Assembly (NCBI GenBank): GCA_905233475.1
Contig: CAJOEN010000003.1
Coordinates: forward strand, 1-64,000
Origin: an uncultured Bacteroidales bacterium
GTDB taxonomy: Bacteria > Bacteroidota > Bacteroidia > Bacteroidales > P3
Direction: 5' to 3'
Length of the DNA: 64,000 bases
Numbering within the stretch: position 1 is the stretch's first letter; the number at the start of each line of letters is the position of its first letter. A program made the translations under genes and the position numbers. Of the stretch, positions 51,417 to 59,740 are shown piece by piece. The notes below the pieces were generated by a model, which worked only from the letters and a program-made list of their open reading frames with translations, had not been told where the DNA came from and did no database searches.

Positions 51417-53303
51417 CTACTTCTCCCCTTTGCTGAGGTAGATAATAAGCACGGAAATATCTGCCGGGGAGACGCCGCTGATACGTGAGGCCTGACCTAT
51501 GGTGCGGGGCTTCATCTTGGTGAGTTTCTCGCGCGCCTCATACGACAGCGACTGCAAGGCAAAATAATCGAAATCGTCCTTCAAAGGAACGTCCTCGTAT
51601 TTCAAAATCTTGTTGGCCACGTCCTGCTCCTTGTCGATATAGTTCTGGTATTTTATCAACACCTCGGAATATTCCACACTCTCGTCGCGTATCTCCTCGG
51701 GGATGTCGGCGATGCAGGACTGTAGCTCTGCGGACACGGGCAACAAATCCTCTATATGTATCTGCGGACGCAAAAGCAGGTTTTTCAGACGTACTTTCTG
51801 GTCAACAGGCGGTGTGTCGAGACTTTCGAGGACGGGATTTGCCTCCGAAGGCAGCACCGAAGTCTCGGAAATACAATCCATGATCTGCGAGGAACAACGC
51901 AGTTTCTGCTCCACACGCCCCATACGCTCGTCGGAAGCGAGGCCGAAATCGTACGAGAGTGGCGTAAGGCGCACGTCGGCATTGTCCTGCCGCAACAAAA
52001 TACGGTATTCGGCACGCGAGGTGAACATGCGGTAAGGCTCGTCAACGCCTTTGGTAACGAGGTCGTCGATAAGCACTCCGATATACGACTGCGTACGGTT
52101 CATCACAAACGAGGGCTTGCCTTTCAGCTTGAGGGCGGCGTTTATACCGGCCACAAGTCCCTGCGAGGCGGCTTCCTCGTAGCCGGTGGTGCCGTTTATC
52201 TGTCCGGCGAAATAAAGATTCTCAACTTGCTTGGTTTCAAGGGTATAGGATAGCTGCGTGGGTGGGAAATAGTCGTATTCGATGGCGTAGCCGGGCTTGA
52301 AAATACGGGCTTTTTCGAAACCTTTTATGGAGTGCAGGGCGTCTATCTGCACGCTCAGCGGCAACGACGACGAAAAGCCGTTGACATAATACGAGTTGGT
52401 GAAACGTCCCTCGGGTTCGATAAACAGCTGATGGTGGTCCTTGCCGGAGAAACGCTCGATTTTGTCCTCGATAGAAGGACAGTAGCGCGGGCCCACGCCT
52501 TTTATCCGTCCGGTGAACATGGGCGATTGGGCAAAACCCGTCCGCAAAATGTCGTGGGTTTGTTCGTTGGTGTAAGCCAAAAAACACGATTTCTGCTCGG
52601 CGAGTCGCGGAGTGTCGGAAAACGAGAATTTACCCACTTTTTCATCGCCTTTCTGCTCGGTGAGGACGGAGAAATCTATTGTCCTGCCATCCACACGCAC
52701 GGGGGTGCCGGTTTTCAGTTTCTTCACCTCGAAACCCATCTCGGCAAGCTGGTTGGAGAGTCCTATTGCCGGCTGCTCGGCAATGCGTCCGGCGGAGAAA
52801 GAGGTCTCGCCTATATGTATGCGTCCGTTGAGGAAAGTGCCGTTGGTAAGTACGACGGCTTTGGCACGACATTCCAAACCCATTTTCGTGCAAACACCTG
52901 TTACAGTGTTTCCGTCCATGGTAACGGCCACCACCTCGTCCTGCCAGAGGGAGAGATTGGGGGTGTTTTCGAGAAGTCCGCGCCAGAAGAGCGAGAACTG
53001 CATTTTGTCGCACTGCGCGCGGGGGCTCCACATGGCGGGACCTTTGGAGAGGTTGAGCATGCGGAACTGTATCATGGTGTTGTCGGTAACAATTCCCGAG
53101 TTGCCGCCGAGGGCGTCGATTTCGCGCACTATCTGACCTTTGGCCACGCCACCCATGGCGGGGTTGCACGACATCTGACAGATGGTGTCGAGGTTTTGGG
53201 TGATGAGGAGGGTGTTCATGCCGAGGTTGGCCGAAGCGGTGGCGGCCTCAGCACCGGCATGTCCAGCGCCAACAACAATTATATCGTAACTGCCAAAAAT
53301 CAT
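51417..53303 (-). CDS. mnmG: tRNA uridine-5-carboxymethylaminomethyl(34) synthesis enzyme MnmG (GidA)
   Basis: FAD enzyme that, with MnmE, adds the carboxymethylaminomethyl group to U34 of several tRNAs. The 628-aa product opens with the dinucleotide-binding motif DIIVVGAGHAGAEAA, followed by CNPAMGGVAKGQIVREIDALGG and TGTFLNGRIHIGE, GLKKG-like KTGTPVRVD, and the C-terminal helical domain with the final GVSPADISVLIIYL. Full length for the family. It is bracketed by parS sites; gidA is often close to the replication origin. Confidence 0.96.
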   Translation of the reverse strand: MIFGSYDIIVVGAGHAGAEAATASANLGMNTLLITQNLDTICQMSCNPAMGGVAKGQIVREIDALGGNSGIVTDNTMIQFRMLNLSKGPAMWSPRAQCDKMQFSLFWRGLLENTPNLSLWQDEVVAVTMDGNTVTGVCTKMGLECRAKAVVLTNGTFLNGRIHIGETSFSAGRIAEQPAIGLSNQLAEMGFEVKKLKTGTPVRVDGRTIDFSVLTEQKGDEKVGKFSFSDTPRLAEQKSCFLAYTNEQTHDILRTGFAQSPMFTGRIKGVGPRYCPSIEDKIERFSGKDHHQLFIEPEGRFTNSYYVNGFSSSLPLSVQIDALHSIKGFEKARIFKPGYAIEYDYFPPTQLSYTLETKQVENLYFAGQINGTTGYEEAASQGLVAGINAALKLKGKPSFVMNRTQSYIGVLIDDLVTKGVDEPYRMFTSRAEYRILLRQDNADVRLTPLSYDFGLASDERMGRVEQKLRCSSQIMDCISETSVLPSEANPVLESLDTPPVDQKVRLKNLLLRPQIHIEDLLPVSAELQSCIADIPEEIRDESVEYSEVLIKYQNYIDKEQDVANKILKYEDVPLKDDFDYFALQSLSYEAREKLTKMKPRTIGQASRISGVSPADISVLIIYLSKGEK

Positions 53304-53359
53304 CGGTTTTTATTATTCGTCGTTGTTTATTTTGTTTATTTACGGCATTTTAGCAACAA

Positions 53360-53375
53360 TGTTTCACGTGAAACA
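53360..53375. promoter_or_regulatory. parS centromere site 2
   Basis: TGTTTCACGTGAAACA is a perfect 16-bp palindrome and the consensus parS sequence. It lies 57 bp upstream of the mnmG start codon, so ParB could also influence mnmG transcription. Confidence 0.88.
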
Positions 53376-53408
53376 TTTTTTTATATATGGACTGATGACC
53401 GGCTTGAA

Positions 53409-53452
53409 CAGGGGCTGACGCCCCTGCCTAAATTCTTTCGCCCCTTCGGGGC
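53409..53452. repeat. Two short intergenic hairpins next to parS
   Basis: CAGGGGC-tgac-GCCCCTG (53409-53426) and GCCCC-ttc-GGGGC (53440-53452), the same small-loop style as the elements at 163-255 and 59543-59621. No coding potential. Confidence 0.55.
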
Positions 53453-53501
53453 TTTTAGGTTCTTCCAGCCTGCTGTTTCCTATCAATGCCCATTTCAACT
53501 T

Positions 53502-53936
53502 TCAATTCTCAACTTTCAACTTTTCCAAGAGTGCAAGTGCGTCGTTCTCTTTTTTTCGCATGGCCTCGGCTTCGGCGGGGGTTTTGTCCTTGCCGCCCAA
53601 AAGATGCAGCACCCCGTGGATGATAACCCGGTGCAACTCCTGCTCGAAAGTACAGCCGAAAGTCCTGGCGTTCTCCCCTACCCTGTCGATGCTTATCAGT
53701 ATGTCGCCGGACACAAGGTCGCCTTCCACATAGTCGAAAGTTATGATGTCGGTATAGGTGTCGTGGTTGAGGTACTCACGGTTGACTTGCAAAATATATT
53801 CGTCGTCGCAAAACTGATAGGCAATCTCCCCCACCCTCTTTTTGTTTCGTTTTATCACTTCGCCTATCCATTTTTTAAGACGGGTCTTTTCTTTCAAAGA
53901 AAATTTTACTTCGTTGTTCGAAAAAGTTATAGCCAT
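53502..53936 (-). CDS. ybeY: rRNA maturation endoribonuclease YbeY
   Basis: Single-strand endoribonuclease needed for 16S rRNA 3'-end maturation and ribosome quality control. The 144-aa product has VNREYLNHDTYTDIITFDY, the zinc motif HRVIIHGVLHLLGGKDKTPAEAEAMRKKE (HGxLHLLG; third ligand position occupied by KDK as in other Bacteroidota), in standard order. Upstream of mnmG on the same strand. Confidence 0.92.
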   Translation of the reverse strand: MAITFSNNEVKFSLKEKTRLKKWIGEVIKRNKKRVGEIAYQFCDDEYILQVNREYLNHDTYTDIITFDYVEGDLVSGDILISIDRVGENARTFGCTFEQELHRVIIHGVLHLLGGKDKTPAEAEAMRKKENDALALLEKLKVEN

Positions 53937-54091
53937 ATCGTTTTTTGCTTCAAATTGATTTTTAGAAGATATTTAGGAAACACTGTGTTTTCGATGTAAT
54001 TTGTTGGTTGTTAGTGTTTTATTGTGTATTTTCGGTAGTTATTCCTCGTTTTGGTGAGCATGAAATTGTTTTTTCGGTCGGATGATGGGGT

Positions 54092-54286
54092 TTAAACGGC
54101 GGTGCTGTCGTTGTCGGATGGGGTTTTGTCGTCGAAAAGTGAGATGCCCAGACAAACGATTCCGGAACCGAGAAGAAGGAAAATTATTTTGGGTTCAATT
54201 TTGACTCCGAGGGTGACAAGTACGCAAACGGCCAGACCCAAAGTTATTCCTAAAATATTTAACAAGGTGCTTAATATCGGTTTCAT
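54092..54286 (-). CDS. Small membrane protein, unrecognised
   Basis: A 64-aa protein with two membrane helices (LLNILGITLGLAVCVLVTLGV and KIIFLLLGSGIVCLGISLF) and an acidic, serine-rich tail. It follows the RsbW-like gene and its terminator on the same strand. No family assigned. Confidence 0.5.
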   Translation of the reverse strand: MKPILSTLLNILGITLGLAVCVLVTLGVKIEPKIIFLLLGSGIVCLGISLFDDKTPSDNDSTAV

Positions 54287-54299
54287 GGTTTTTGGTTTA

Positions 54300-54332
54300 A
54301 AAAAAAAGCGACCAACGGAAAAGTTGCTCGCT
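54300..54332 (-). terminator. Rho-independent terminator after the RsbW-like gene
   Basis: Minus-strand stem GCGAGCAAC/GTTGGTCGC with one internal mismatch, followed by a run of nine T. Confidence 0.75.
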
Positions 54333-54353
54333 TAAGTTGGTTATGCTTTATTT

Positions 54354-54809
54354 TTAAATTTTGACTGTTGCTTTTTGGAAAAAGGAGGTAAGGGTGTTGG
54401 CGCGTTCCATGGAGTAGCCGGCGTCGATGCCCTGGATTTTGAAGAGCATCTTTACGCATCTTCCTTTGTTGGAGAATTGGCAATTGTCTGACAATACGTT
54501 CATTAGGAAGATGCCAGTGCCTTGTTCGGTGTCGGTGGGAAGGTCGGTGTAGCTTTTGTAGTCGAAACCTTTGCCTTCGTCTTCCACGGTGAAGGACACG
54601 CCGCCTTTGGCACGTGAGAATTTTATAGTTACCGATTTCTCGGTATTGCACTTGTTGCCGTGAACTATCGCATTTTCAACGGCTTGCAGTACAGCCACGG
54701 AAATGGTGCCAAAATAATTGTAGCAGTTGAGGTCGGTGCAAATGCCCTCAACAAAAGCTTCAACTTGCGGTATATTGGCTTCAACCGATTGGATTTTAAG
54801 TGTTTCCAT
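54354..54809 (-). CDS. RsbW-like serine-protein kinase/anti-sigma ATPase (HATPase)
   Basis: A 151-aa GHKL-fold protein of the RsbW/SpoIIAB type: N-box AVLQAVENAIVHGNKCN, G1 box VEDEGKGFDY and G2-type EQGTGIFLMNVLSD. These small ATPases phosphorylate STAS-domain anti-anti-sigma factors or act as regulatory switches. No sigma or STAS partner is next to it, so the pathway is open. Terminator follows at 54300-54332. Confidence 0.82.
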   Translation of the reverse strand: METLKIQSVEANIPQVEAFVEGICTDLNCYNYFGTISVAVLQAVENAIVHGNKCNTEKSVTIKFSRAKGGVSFTVEDEGKGFDYKSYTDLPTDTEQGTGIFLMNVLSDNCQFSNKGRCVKMLFKIQGIDAGYSMERANTLTSFFQKATVKI

Positions 54810-54835
54810 ATTGTTTACGTTTGATAAACTAATAA

Positions 54836-54843
54836 CAAAGATA
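54836..54843 (-). promoter_or_regulatory. -7 box of the RsbW-like gene (TATCTTTG)
   Basis: Exact TAnnTTTG on the minus strand, 27 bp before the ATG at 54809. Confidence 0.6.
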
Positions 54844-55013
54844 CATATTTTTTGCTTTATTTCAAACTTTTATACGGATTTTTTACCAAAATTTCAGGTT
54901 GAAAACCTTGTAACAAGATGTTTTTTAGCTTGATACGTTTTGAAATATTGTACAACAACAGGGAAGAGTAGGGGAGTTGAAAGTTGAAGGTACGTCCGCT
55001 ACGACGGTATCGT

Positions 55014-58000
55014 TCACTGATTATAAAAATATTCGTTGACTTTGTTTTTATAAAAATCGGTGAAGGAAGCAGGGTTGGTTTGGAGTGTTTCTATATTTTT
55101 GTTTTTCAGCTGGTTGTATTTCTCAAGGTCTGGGGCGGAGAGTTGCTGCACCTCGTGAGCTTCGGTGCTTTGGCGGCGGTCGTCCTTTTCGCGTTGCATC
55201 TGTGCCTTTTCGTGCTCCAAAAGTCGTGTCATTATCTGCTGTTGCCGCATAATGGTCTGCTCGGTAATAGTTTTATTTACAAGGTCGTGCTCGGTCTGTT
55301 CCATTTTCTGCATAATGTCGTCGAGTTCCTTCCCGGCGTTTCCTGCGGTGCTTTGTTTCAGCTCGTCGGCGTATTTCTGCATCATGCGGCGTATCTGCTC
55401 CTGCTGTGCCACCATTTTAGCAAACTGCTCGCTGAATTCGGAGTTGCTGCGGCTGCCCGACTGCTGCTTGCCCTTTGCATCTATCTGTTTTTTAAGGGCT
55501 TCCAGCTGTTTGTTGAGGGCTTCCTGTAGTTGTTTCATGGTCTTGGGCGAGGGTTTTTTGCCCGATTTCCCTTGGCTGGGATTGTTGCAAATTCCCGACT
55601 TTTTGCAGCTGCCGGATTTTTTCATCTGGTTGTTCTGCCGCATCTGCTGCTGCATCTGGTCGAGGGATTCGGCAAGGACAAGGGCAAGGTTGTTCAACGA
55701 AGTAACGGTGTATTGCATTGAGCGTGAGGCCGATGAGTTCTTGCTTTGTCCGTAGTAGTTTTGGTTAAGACGCAGAAGGTCGCGGAGGGAGTAGGAGATA
55801 TTTGTGTTGATGGCCGACACTTCCTTGTTCACCAGCGAGGCGATTTTTATCTGGCGTTTGGCCATTGCCCGCAGGGAATCCTCGACGGCGGCAAAGTCGG
55901 TCTTAACACGGTTTTGGCGGTTTATAATTGTTTGGTATTTAGTGTCTTGGATATAAGTTTGGTTGAGTTCGTCGGCGAGCTGCTCCTGATTGAACGACAG
56001 GGTAACGAGGTTTTTCAGCAGCTGGCGCACGGTTTCCACGTCCTCGGCCAAATCCTCCTGCTCCATGTCCACAAGGCTCTCGGCGAGTTGGTTGGATAGT
56101 TTGTCGAGGTCGTCGGCTGCGTCCTTCTGGTTTTGCGAGGCGTTTTTGTTTTTGCCTTTGTCGAGGTTTTGCAGAGCGTTATTTTGTTGGTTTTCAATGT
56201 TTTTCTCGGTATTTTTGTCGCGGCGGAGGGTGGGGGAGTCTTCCAGCTGGCGGAACTGCTCCTGAGCCTTGTCCAGAGATTTCTGCAAGTCCTTGAACTC
56301 CTTGTTGAGCTGCTCCTGCTGCTGTTGCAGCTTTTCGGCGTCTTTTTTGGAGGTTTTGGAGGTTTGCTCGGACAACTCGCGCTGGCGTTGCGACAGTTCC
56401 TCGGCTTTCTTGATGGCGTTTTCCACGGCTTTCTCGGCCTCGAGGCGTTTCATCAGTTCAATGTCCTGATTGAGTTGCTTTTCGATGTCCTCGTTTTTCA
56501 GTTTGATATTTTCCAAAGCCTCTTGCAGCTTGGATTTGTCCACGTCGTTCATCAGCTTTTCTATCTCCTTCATCAGCTCTTTCATGTCGTCGGTCATAAG
56601 CTTCTCGTAGAGCTGTTCGAGCTGACGCTGCTTTTCCATAATTGCCTCGCTTTGTTCGCGATACTGCTGTTGGAACTGGTTGTTCTGCTTAATCTGTTCC
56701 TGCATTTTGGCAATGTCGTCCTTCAGTTTTTTCTGCTGTTTGGCCAACTGCTCGAGGTCTTTCTTGTCCTGCCATGTAAGTTCCTTTTTGTCAACGAGTT
56801 TGCGCATCAGCTCGGAAATTTCCTGCTGTGTCTTTTTTATCTCCGAAAGCGACTGCTCGTTGGCCTTGTTTACATTGCCGATGTTTGCATCTATCTGATT
56901 TTGAATCTCCTGCTCGGTAGGCATACGCATTTCGAACACCTGCGAGCGTGCCGACTTCGGGCCATGGATGCCGTCGTTGTCCCAAACCTCGAAATAATAC
57001 TCTATACTTTCTCCGGAAGATAGTTGTAACTCATTTACATTCAGCATATAATAAAACTCCTGAGCCGAAACGCCCTTTTGCAGTTCCAAGTTATAGCTTT
57101 TGACCGAATTTTTCGACGAATCGGCGGAAGTTTTGACGATTTTGAACGCAAGTCGCGAAAAGCCGTAGTCGTCCTTTATCTGTCCACGGAAAAACACACG
57201 GTCGTTGAGGAGGGTGTCGTGCTGTTCGGCAACGGCAATCATGGGGGTGATGTCGGGAATGGCGGAAATGGTGTAAAACAATGTATCCGAGGAGTTTAAA
57301 TAACTATTGGAAGTGTAAAAGCCGTAGTTTATAGTGCGGGCTATGCGTTTGGTAAAGGCCAGTCGTCCGTTTTGGTTCGGCACAAGACGCTGCACCGAGG
57401 AATCGACGATAAACGAAAGACTGTCGGCAAACTGCGTCTGAAACGACCATTGCACGGAAGTACCCTCGGGGACGGCAAAATCGCCGACATTGGAGAGCTG
57501 TTCGGCAGGCTTGCCAGTGTAGGCGGGATAGTTCAGCTTTACCTCGAAATTCAGTAGCAATGGTTTGGGAAATACCTCAAGTTCAAAGGTTTGCGAGCGA
57601 ACACCCACAGCCTCGAAATAAAAATCCTGCGTTTTCTGGACGTTTTTGAAAAGGTATGAAAAAGTGGCGGGGTCGTCCTTGTGCATCTTGTACGAACGGT
57701 TTCCGAAATTTACATAAACCTCGTCGGGGACGGTGTTTCCCTCGATGCCGACTTTCAACAGGAAATCGTCCTGCTTTACGGCCTGCAGGGGGTGGGAGAG
57801 GAGCTCGAAAGAGAAAGGCGCAGGTTTTTCGTAATAGGTGTTATGGTGCAGCAGCCGCAACGATGGGGCGGTGATGGTGGACGGCGCCACGATAAGCAGC
57901 AAAAGTATGGCTAACAAAGGGATTATCAGGTACTTGAAGTATTTGCGGTTGGCTTTCAAATCCACCGCCGAACGGAAGGGGAGAGGGGAGAGGGCTTGCG

Positions 58001-58400
58001 TTTTCTGCTCGATGCCGGCAACAAGCAGGTCGGAATCGGTGGTTTCGGCCATAGTTTGCAACTGCAACAGATTCAGGAGTTTATCCCCCACGTCGGGAAA
58101 ATGCTCGCCGATGATAAGGGCGGCCTGCTCGCGGCTTATGCGTGGGCCGATTTTGTGCATCTTGGCAAGGGGGACAAGTATGTAAAAGCCCACAAAAAAC
58201 GCCGTGGCCAGGATATATGTCCAGAAAATGACCGTCCGCACCGCGGTGGAGAAATAACCGAAATGCTCGGCCAAAGCGATGACGAGAAAAACGGCAAGCA
58301 AGAGCGAAACGACACAAATACAGCCTTTTATCATCCGGCTTTTGTAGTATTTTCGGATGAAAGCGTCAATCTTTTGCAGTATTATATCGTTGTCTGCCAT
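55014..58400 (-). CDS. DUF4175 family membrane-anchored coiled-coil protein
   Basis: A 1128-aa protein with two N-terminal membrane helices (about 25-70: MIKGCICVVSLLLAVFLVIAL; VIFWTYILATAFFVGFYILV) and a third near 155-170, a beta-rich periplasmic part (175-480, typical SLSFIV... and IKDDYGFSRLAFKI blocks), then a very long Gln/Glu/Lys-rich coiled coil (about 480-1060). This is the DUF4175 layout of Bacteroidota; function unknown, an envelope or motility-associated scaffold has been suggested for related proteins. Unusual base composition on the coiled-coil part comes from the CAG/GAA-rich repeats. Promoter box at 58427-58434. Confidence 0.85.
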   Translation of the reverse strand: MADNDIILQKIDAFIRKYYKSRMIKGCICVVSLLLAVFLVIALAEHFGYFSTAVRTVIFWTYILATAFFVGFYILVPLAKMHKIGPRISREQAALIIGEHFPDVGDKLLNLLQLQTMAETTDSDLLVAGIEQKTQALSPLPFRSAVDLKANRKYFKYLIIPLLAILLLLIVAPSTITAPSLRLLHHNTYYEKPAPFSFELLSHPLQAVKQDDFLLKVGIEGNTVPDEVYVNFGNRSYKMHKDDPATFSYLFKNVQKTQDFYFEAVGVRSQTFELEVFPKPLLLNFEVKLNYPAYTGKPAEQLSNVGDFAVPEGTSVQWSFQTQFADSLSFIVDSSVQRLVPNQNGRLAFTKRIARTINYGFYTSNSYLNSSDTLFYTISAIPDITPMIAVAEQHDTLLNDRVFFRGQIKDDYGFSRLAFKIVKTSADSSKNSVKSYNLELQKGVSAQEFYYMLNVNELQLSSGESIEYYFEVWDNDGIHGPKSARSQVFEMRMPTEQEIQNQIDANIGNVNKANEQSLSEIKKTQQEISELMRKLVDKKELTWQDKKDLEQLAKQQKKLKDDIAKMQEQIKQNNQFQQQYREQSEAIMEKQRQLEQLYEKLMTDDMKELMKEIEKLMNDVDKSKLQEALENIKLKNEDIEKQLNQDIELMKRLEAEKAVENAIKKAEELSQRQRELSEQTSKTSKKDAEKLQQQQEQLNKEFKDLQKSLDKAQEQFRQLEDSPTLRRDKNTEKNIENQQNNALQNLDKGKNKNASQNQKDAADDLDKLSNQLAESLVDMEQEDLAEDVETVRQLLKNLVTLSFNQEQLADELNQTYIQDTKYQTIINRQNRVKTDFAAVEDSLRAMAKRQIKIASLVNKEVSAINTNISYSLRDLLRLNQNYYGQSKNSSASRSMQYTVTSLNNLALVLAESLDQMQQQMRQNNQMKKSGSCKKSGICNNPSQGKSGKKPSPKTMKQLQEALNKQLEALKKQIDAKGKQQSGSRSNSEFSEQFAKMVAQQEQIRRMMQKYADELKQSTAGNAGKELDDIMQKMEQTEHDLVNKTITEQTIMRQQQIMTRLLEHEKAQMQREKDDRRQSTEAHEVQQLSAPDLEKYNQLKNKNIETLQTNPASFTDFYKNKVNEYFYNQ

Positions 58401-58426
58401 TGAGTTCGGAGATAGATTTCGTTATG

Positions 58427-58434
58427 CAAAGATA
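58427..58434 (-). promoter_or_regulatory. -7 box of the DUF4175 gene (TATCTTTG)
   Basis: Exact TAnnTTTG on the minus strand, 27 bp before the ATG at 58400, in the divergent spacer shared with the SDR gene. Confidence 0.6.
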
Positions 58435-58516
58435 CGCTTTTTTGGGAATATTTGGATTTTCGGGGCAAGTAATGCGGAGCAAAACAATTTGGTTGCGGAA
58501 AATCGGATTTTTTTCG

Positions 58517-58524
58517 TATTTTTG
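58517..58524 (+). promoter_or_regulatory. -7 box of the SDR gene (TATTTTTG)
   Basis: Exact TAnnTTTG, 20 bp before the ATG at 58544, with TTG at 58493-58495 as a possible -33 element. It rules out the longer in-frame starts upstream. Confidence 0.6.
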
Positions 58525-58543
58525 CAAAAAAAAAAATAAACCC

Positions 58544-59344
58544 ATGCAGAAAGTAATACTTATAACAGGCGTTTCGTCGGGATTTGGCAAATCCACCGCC
58601 GAACTGCTAAGCTCGAAAGGCCATATCGTTTACGGCACAAGTCGCAAACCGTTGGAAAACAATGGTATAAACACACTCGTGATGGACGTTACCCAGCCGG
58701 AGACGATAAAACAGGCCGTAAGTAAAATCCTTGAAAAAGAAGGCCGTATCGACGTGCTGATAAACAACGCCGGCATGGGCATAGGCGGCTCCATAGAGCT
58801 TGCCACCGAAGAGGAAATACGACTGCAGATGCAGACCAACTTTATGGGCATGGCCAACGTTTGTCGCGAGGTGCTGCCCGCCATGCGCAAGCAACGTTGC
58901 GGCAAGATAATAAATATCAGCTCGATAGGCGGAGTTATGGGACTGCCGTACCAAGGCTGGTACTCGGCGTCGAAATTCGCCATTGAGGGCTACAGCGAGG
59001 CACTTGCCGCCGAGGTGAGGCAGTTCGGCATAAGGGTGTCGCTGGTGGAGCCGGGCGATTTCGCCACCAATTTCACCGCCAGCCGCCGCAACTCCGAAGC
59101 CACCATGCAAAACGACGACTACCGCGAGAGCTACGCACGCTCGCTGGCCATCATCGAAAAGGAGGAAAACGGCGGTTTACAGCCCTCTGTGCTCGCCAAA
59201 AAGATAAGCAAGATAGTTGACACCAAGAAACCGAAAATGCGCTACGTGGTGGCGAATTTCGAGCAAAAACTGTCGGTTCTGCTCAAGAGGTTCGTGTCGG
59301 GCAACTTCTTCGTGTGGATTCTGAGGGACTATTATAAGGTGTGA
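58544..59344 (+). CDS. Short-chain dehydrogenase/reductase
   Basis: A 266-aa NAD(P)-dependent oxidoreductase of the SDR superfamily: cofactor motif ITGVSSGFGKSTA (about 7-19), VLINNAGMG, INISSIGG with the catalytic Ser, and YQGWYSASKFAIEGYSEAL with the Tyr-x-x-x-Lys pair. The end (YKVLQKLSVLLKRF... type helix) is typical of the retinol/sorbitol-dehydrogenase-like group often acting on lipophilic substrates. The start is fixed by the promoter box. Substrate unknown. Confidence 0.9.
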   Translation: MQKVILITGVSSGFGKSTAELLSSKGHIVYGTSRKPLENNGINTLVMDVTQPETIKQAVSKILEKEGRIDVLINNAGMGIGGSIELATEEEIRLQMQTNFMGMANVCREVLPAMRKQRCGKIINISSIGGVMGLPYQGWYSASKFAIEGYSEALAAEVRQFGIRVSLVEPGDFATNFTASRRNSEATMQNDDYRESYARSLAIIEKEENGGLQPSVLAKKISKIVDTKKPKMRYVVANFEQKLSVLLKRFVSGNFFVWILRDYYKV

Positions 59345-59740
59345 GAACTCGGAACTCGGAGTGCGAAGGGATGTTTTTGATGAAAATGTGAAGGTTTAGG
59401 GAGTGAACTGTGATCTGTGAACAGTGATGGGAGCGATGTTATTTTGTTAAGAAGTTAAGAAACTAAGGAGTTAAGAAGTGAATATTTGTACATTGTTCAT
59501 TGTCCATTGTAAATTGTTCATTGTAAATTGTACATTGTAAACGGCCTGAAAGGCCAAAACCTGTTAGACAGTGGCAACGCCACGGGAAAGGAAATAATAC
59601 CGATTATCGCCCTGTAAGGGCAAAATAATGATGGCGTATGGCCATTGTGTTGAGGTGTTGATTTGGGATGAAATGGGCAGCGAGTTGTAAGGTTAAAAAA
59701 ACGTTACTAAAACCACAATCTCAATTTCCAAACCACTAAA
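59345..59740. repeat. Gene-free stretch with short repeats and three triloop hairpins
   Basis: From left to right: the second copy of a 25-bp dispersed repeat (59457-59481; first copy at 38793-38817), a run of CATTGT/AAATTGT units (about 59491-59540), then hairpins GGCCT-gaa-AGGCC (59543-59555), GTGGC-aac-GCCAC (59571-59583) and GCCCT-gta-AGGGC (59609-59621). No reading frame of note. Confidence 0.6.

Noticed and set aside
52332-53999. Long open frame on the plus strand opposite mnmG
   Set aside because: It is antisense to a fully conserved mnmG, has no recognisable domain and arises from the codon bias of GC-rich coding DNA.
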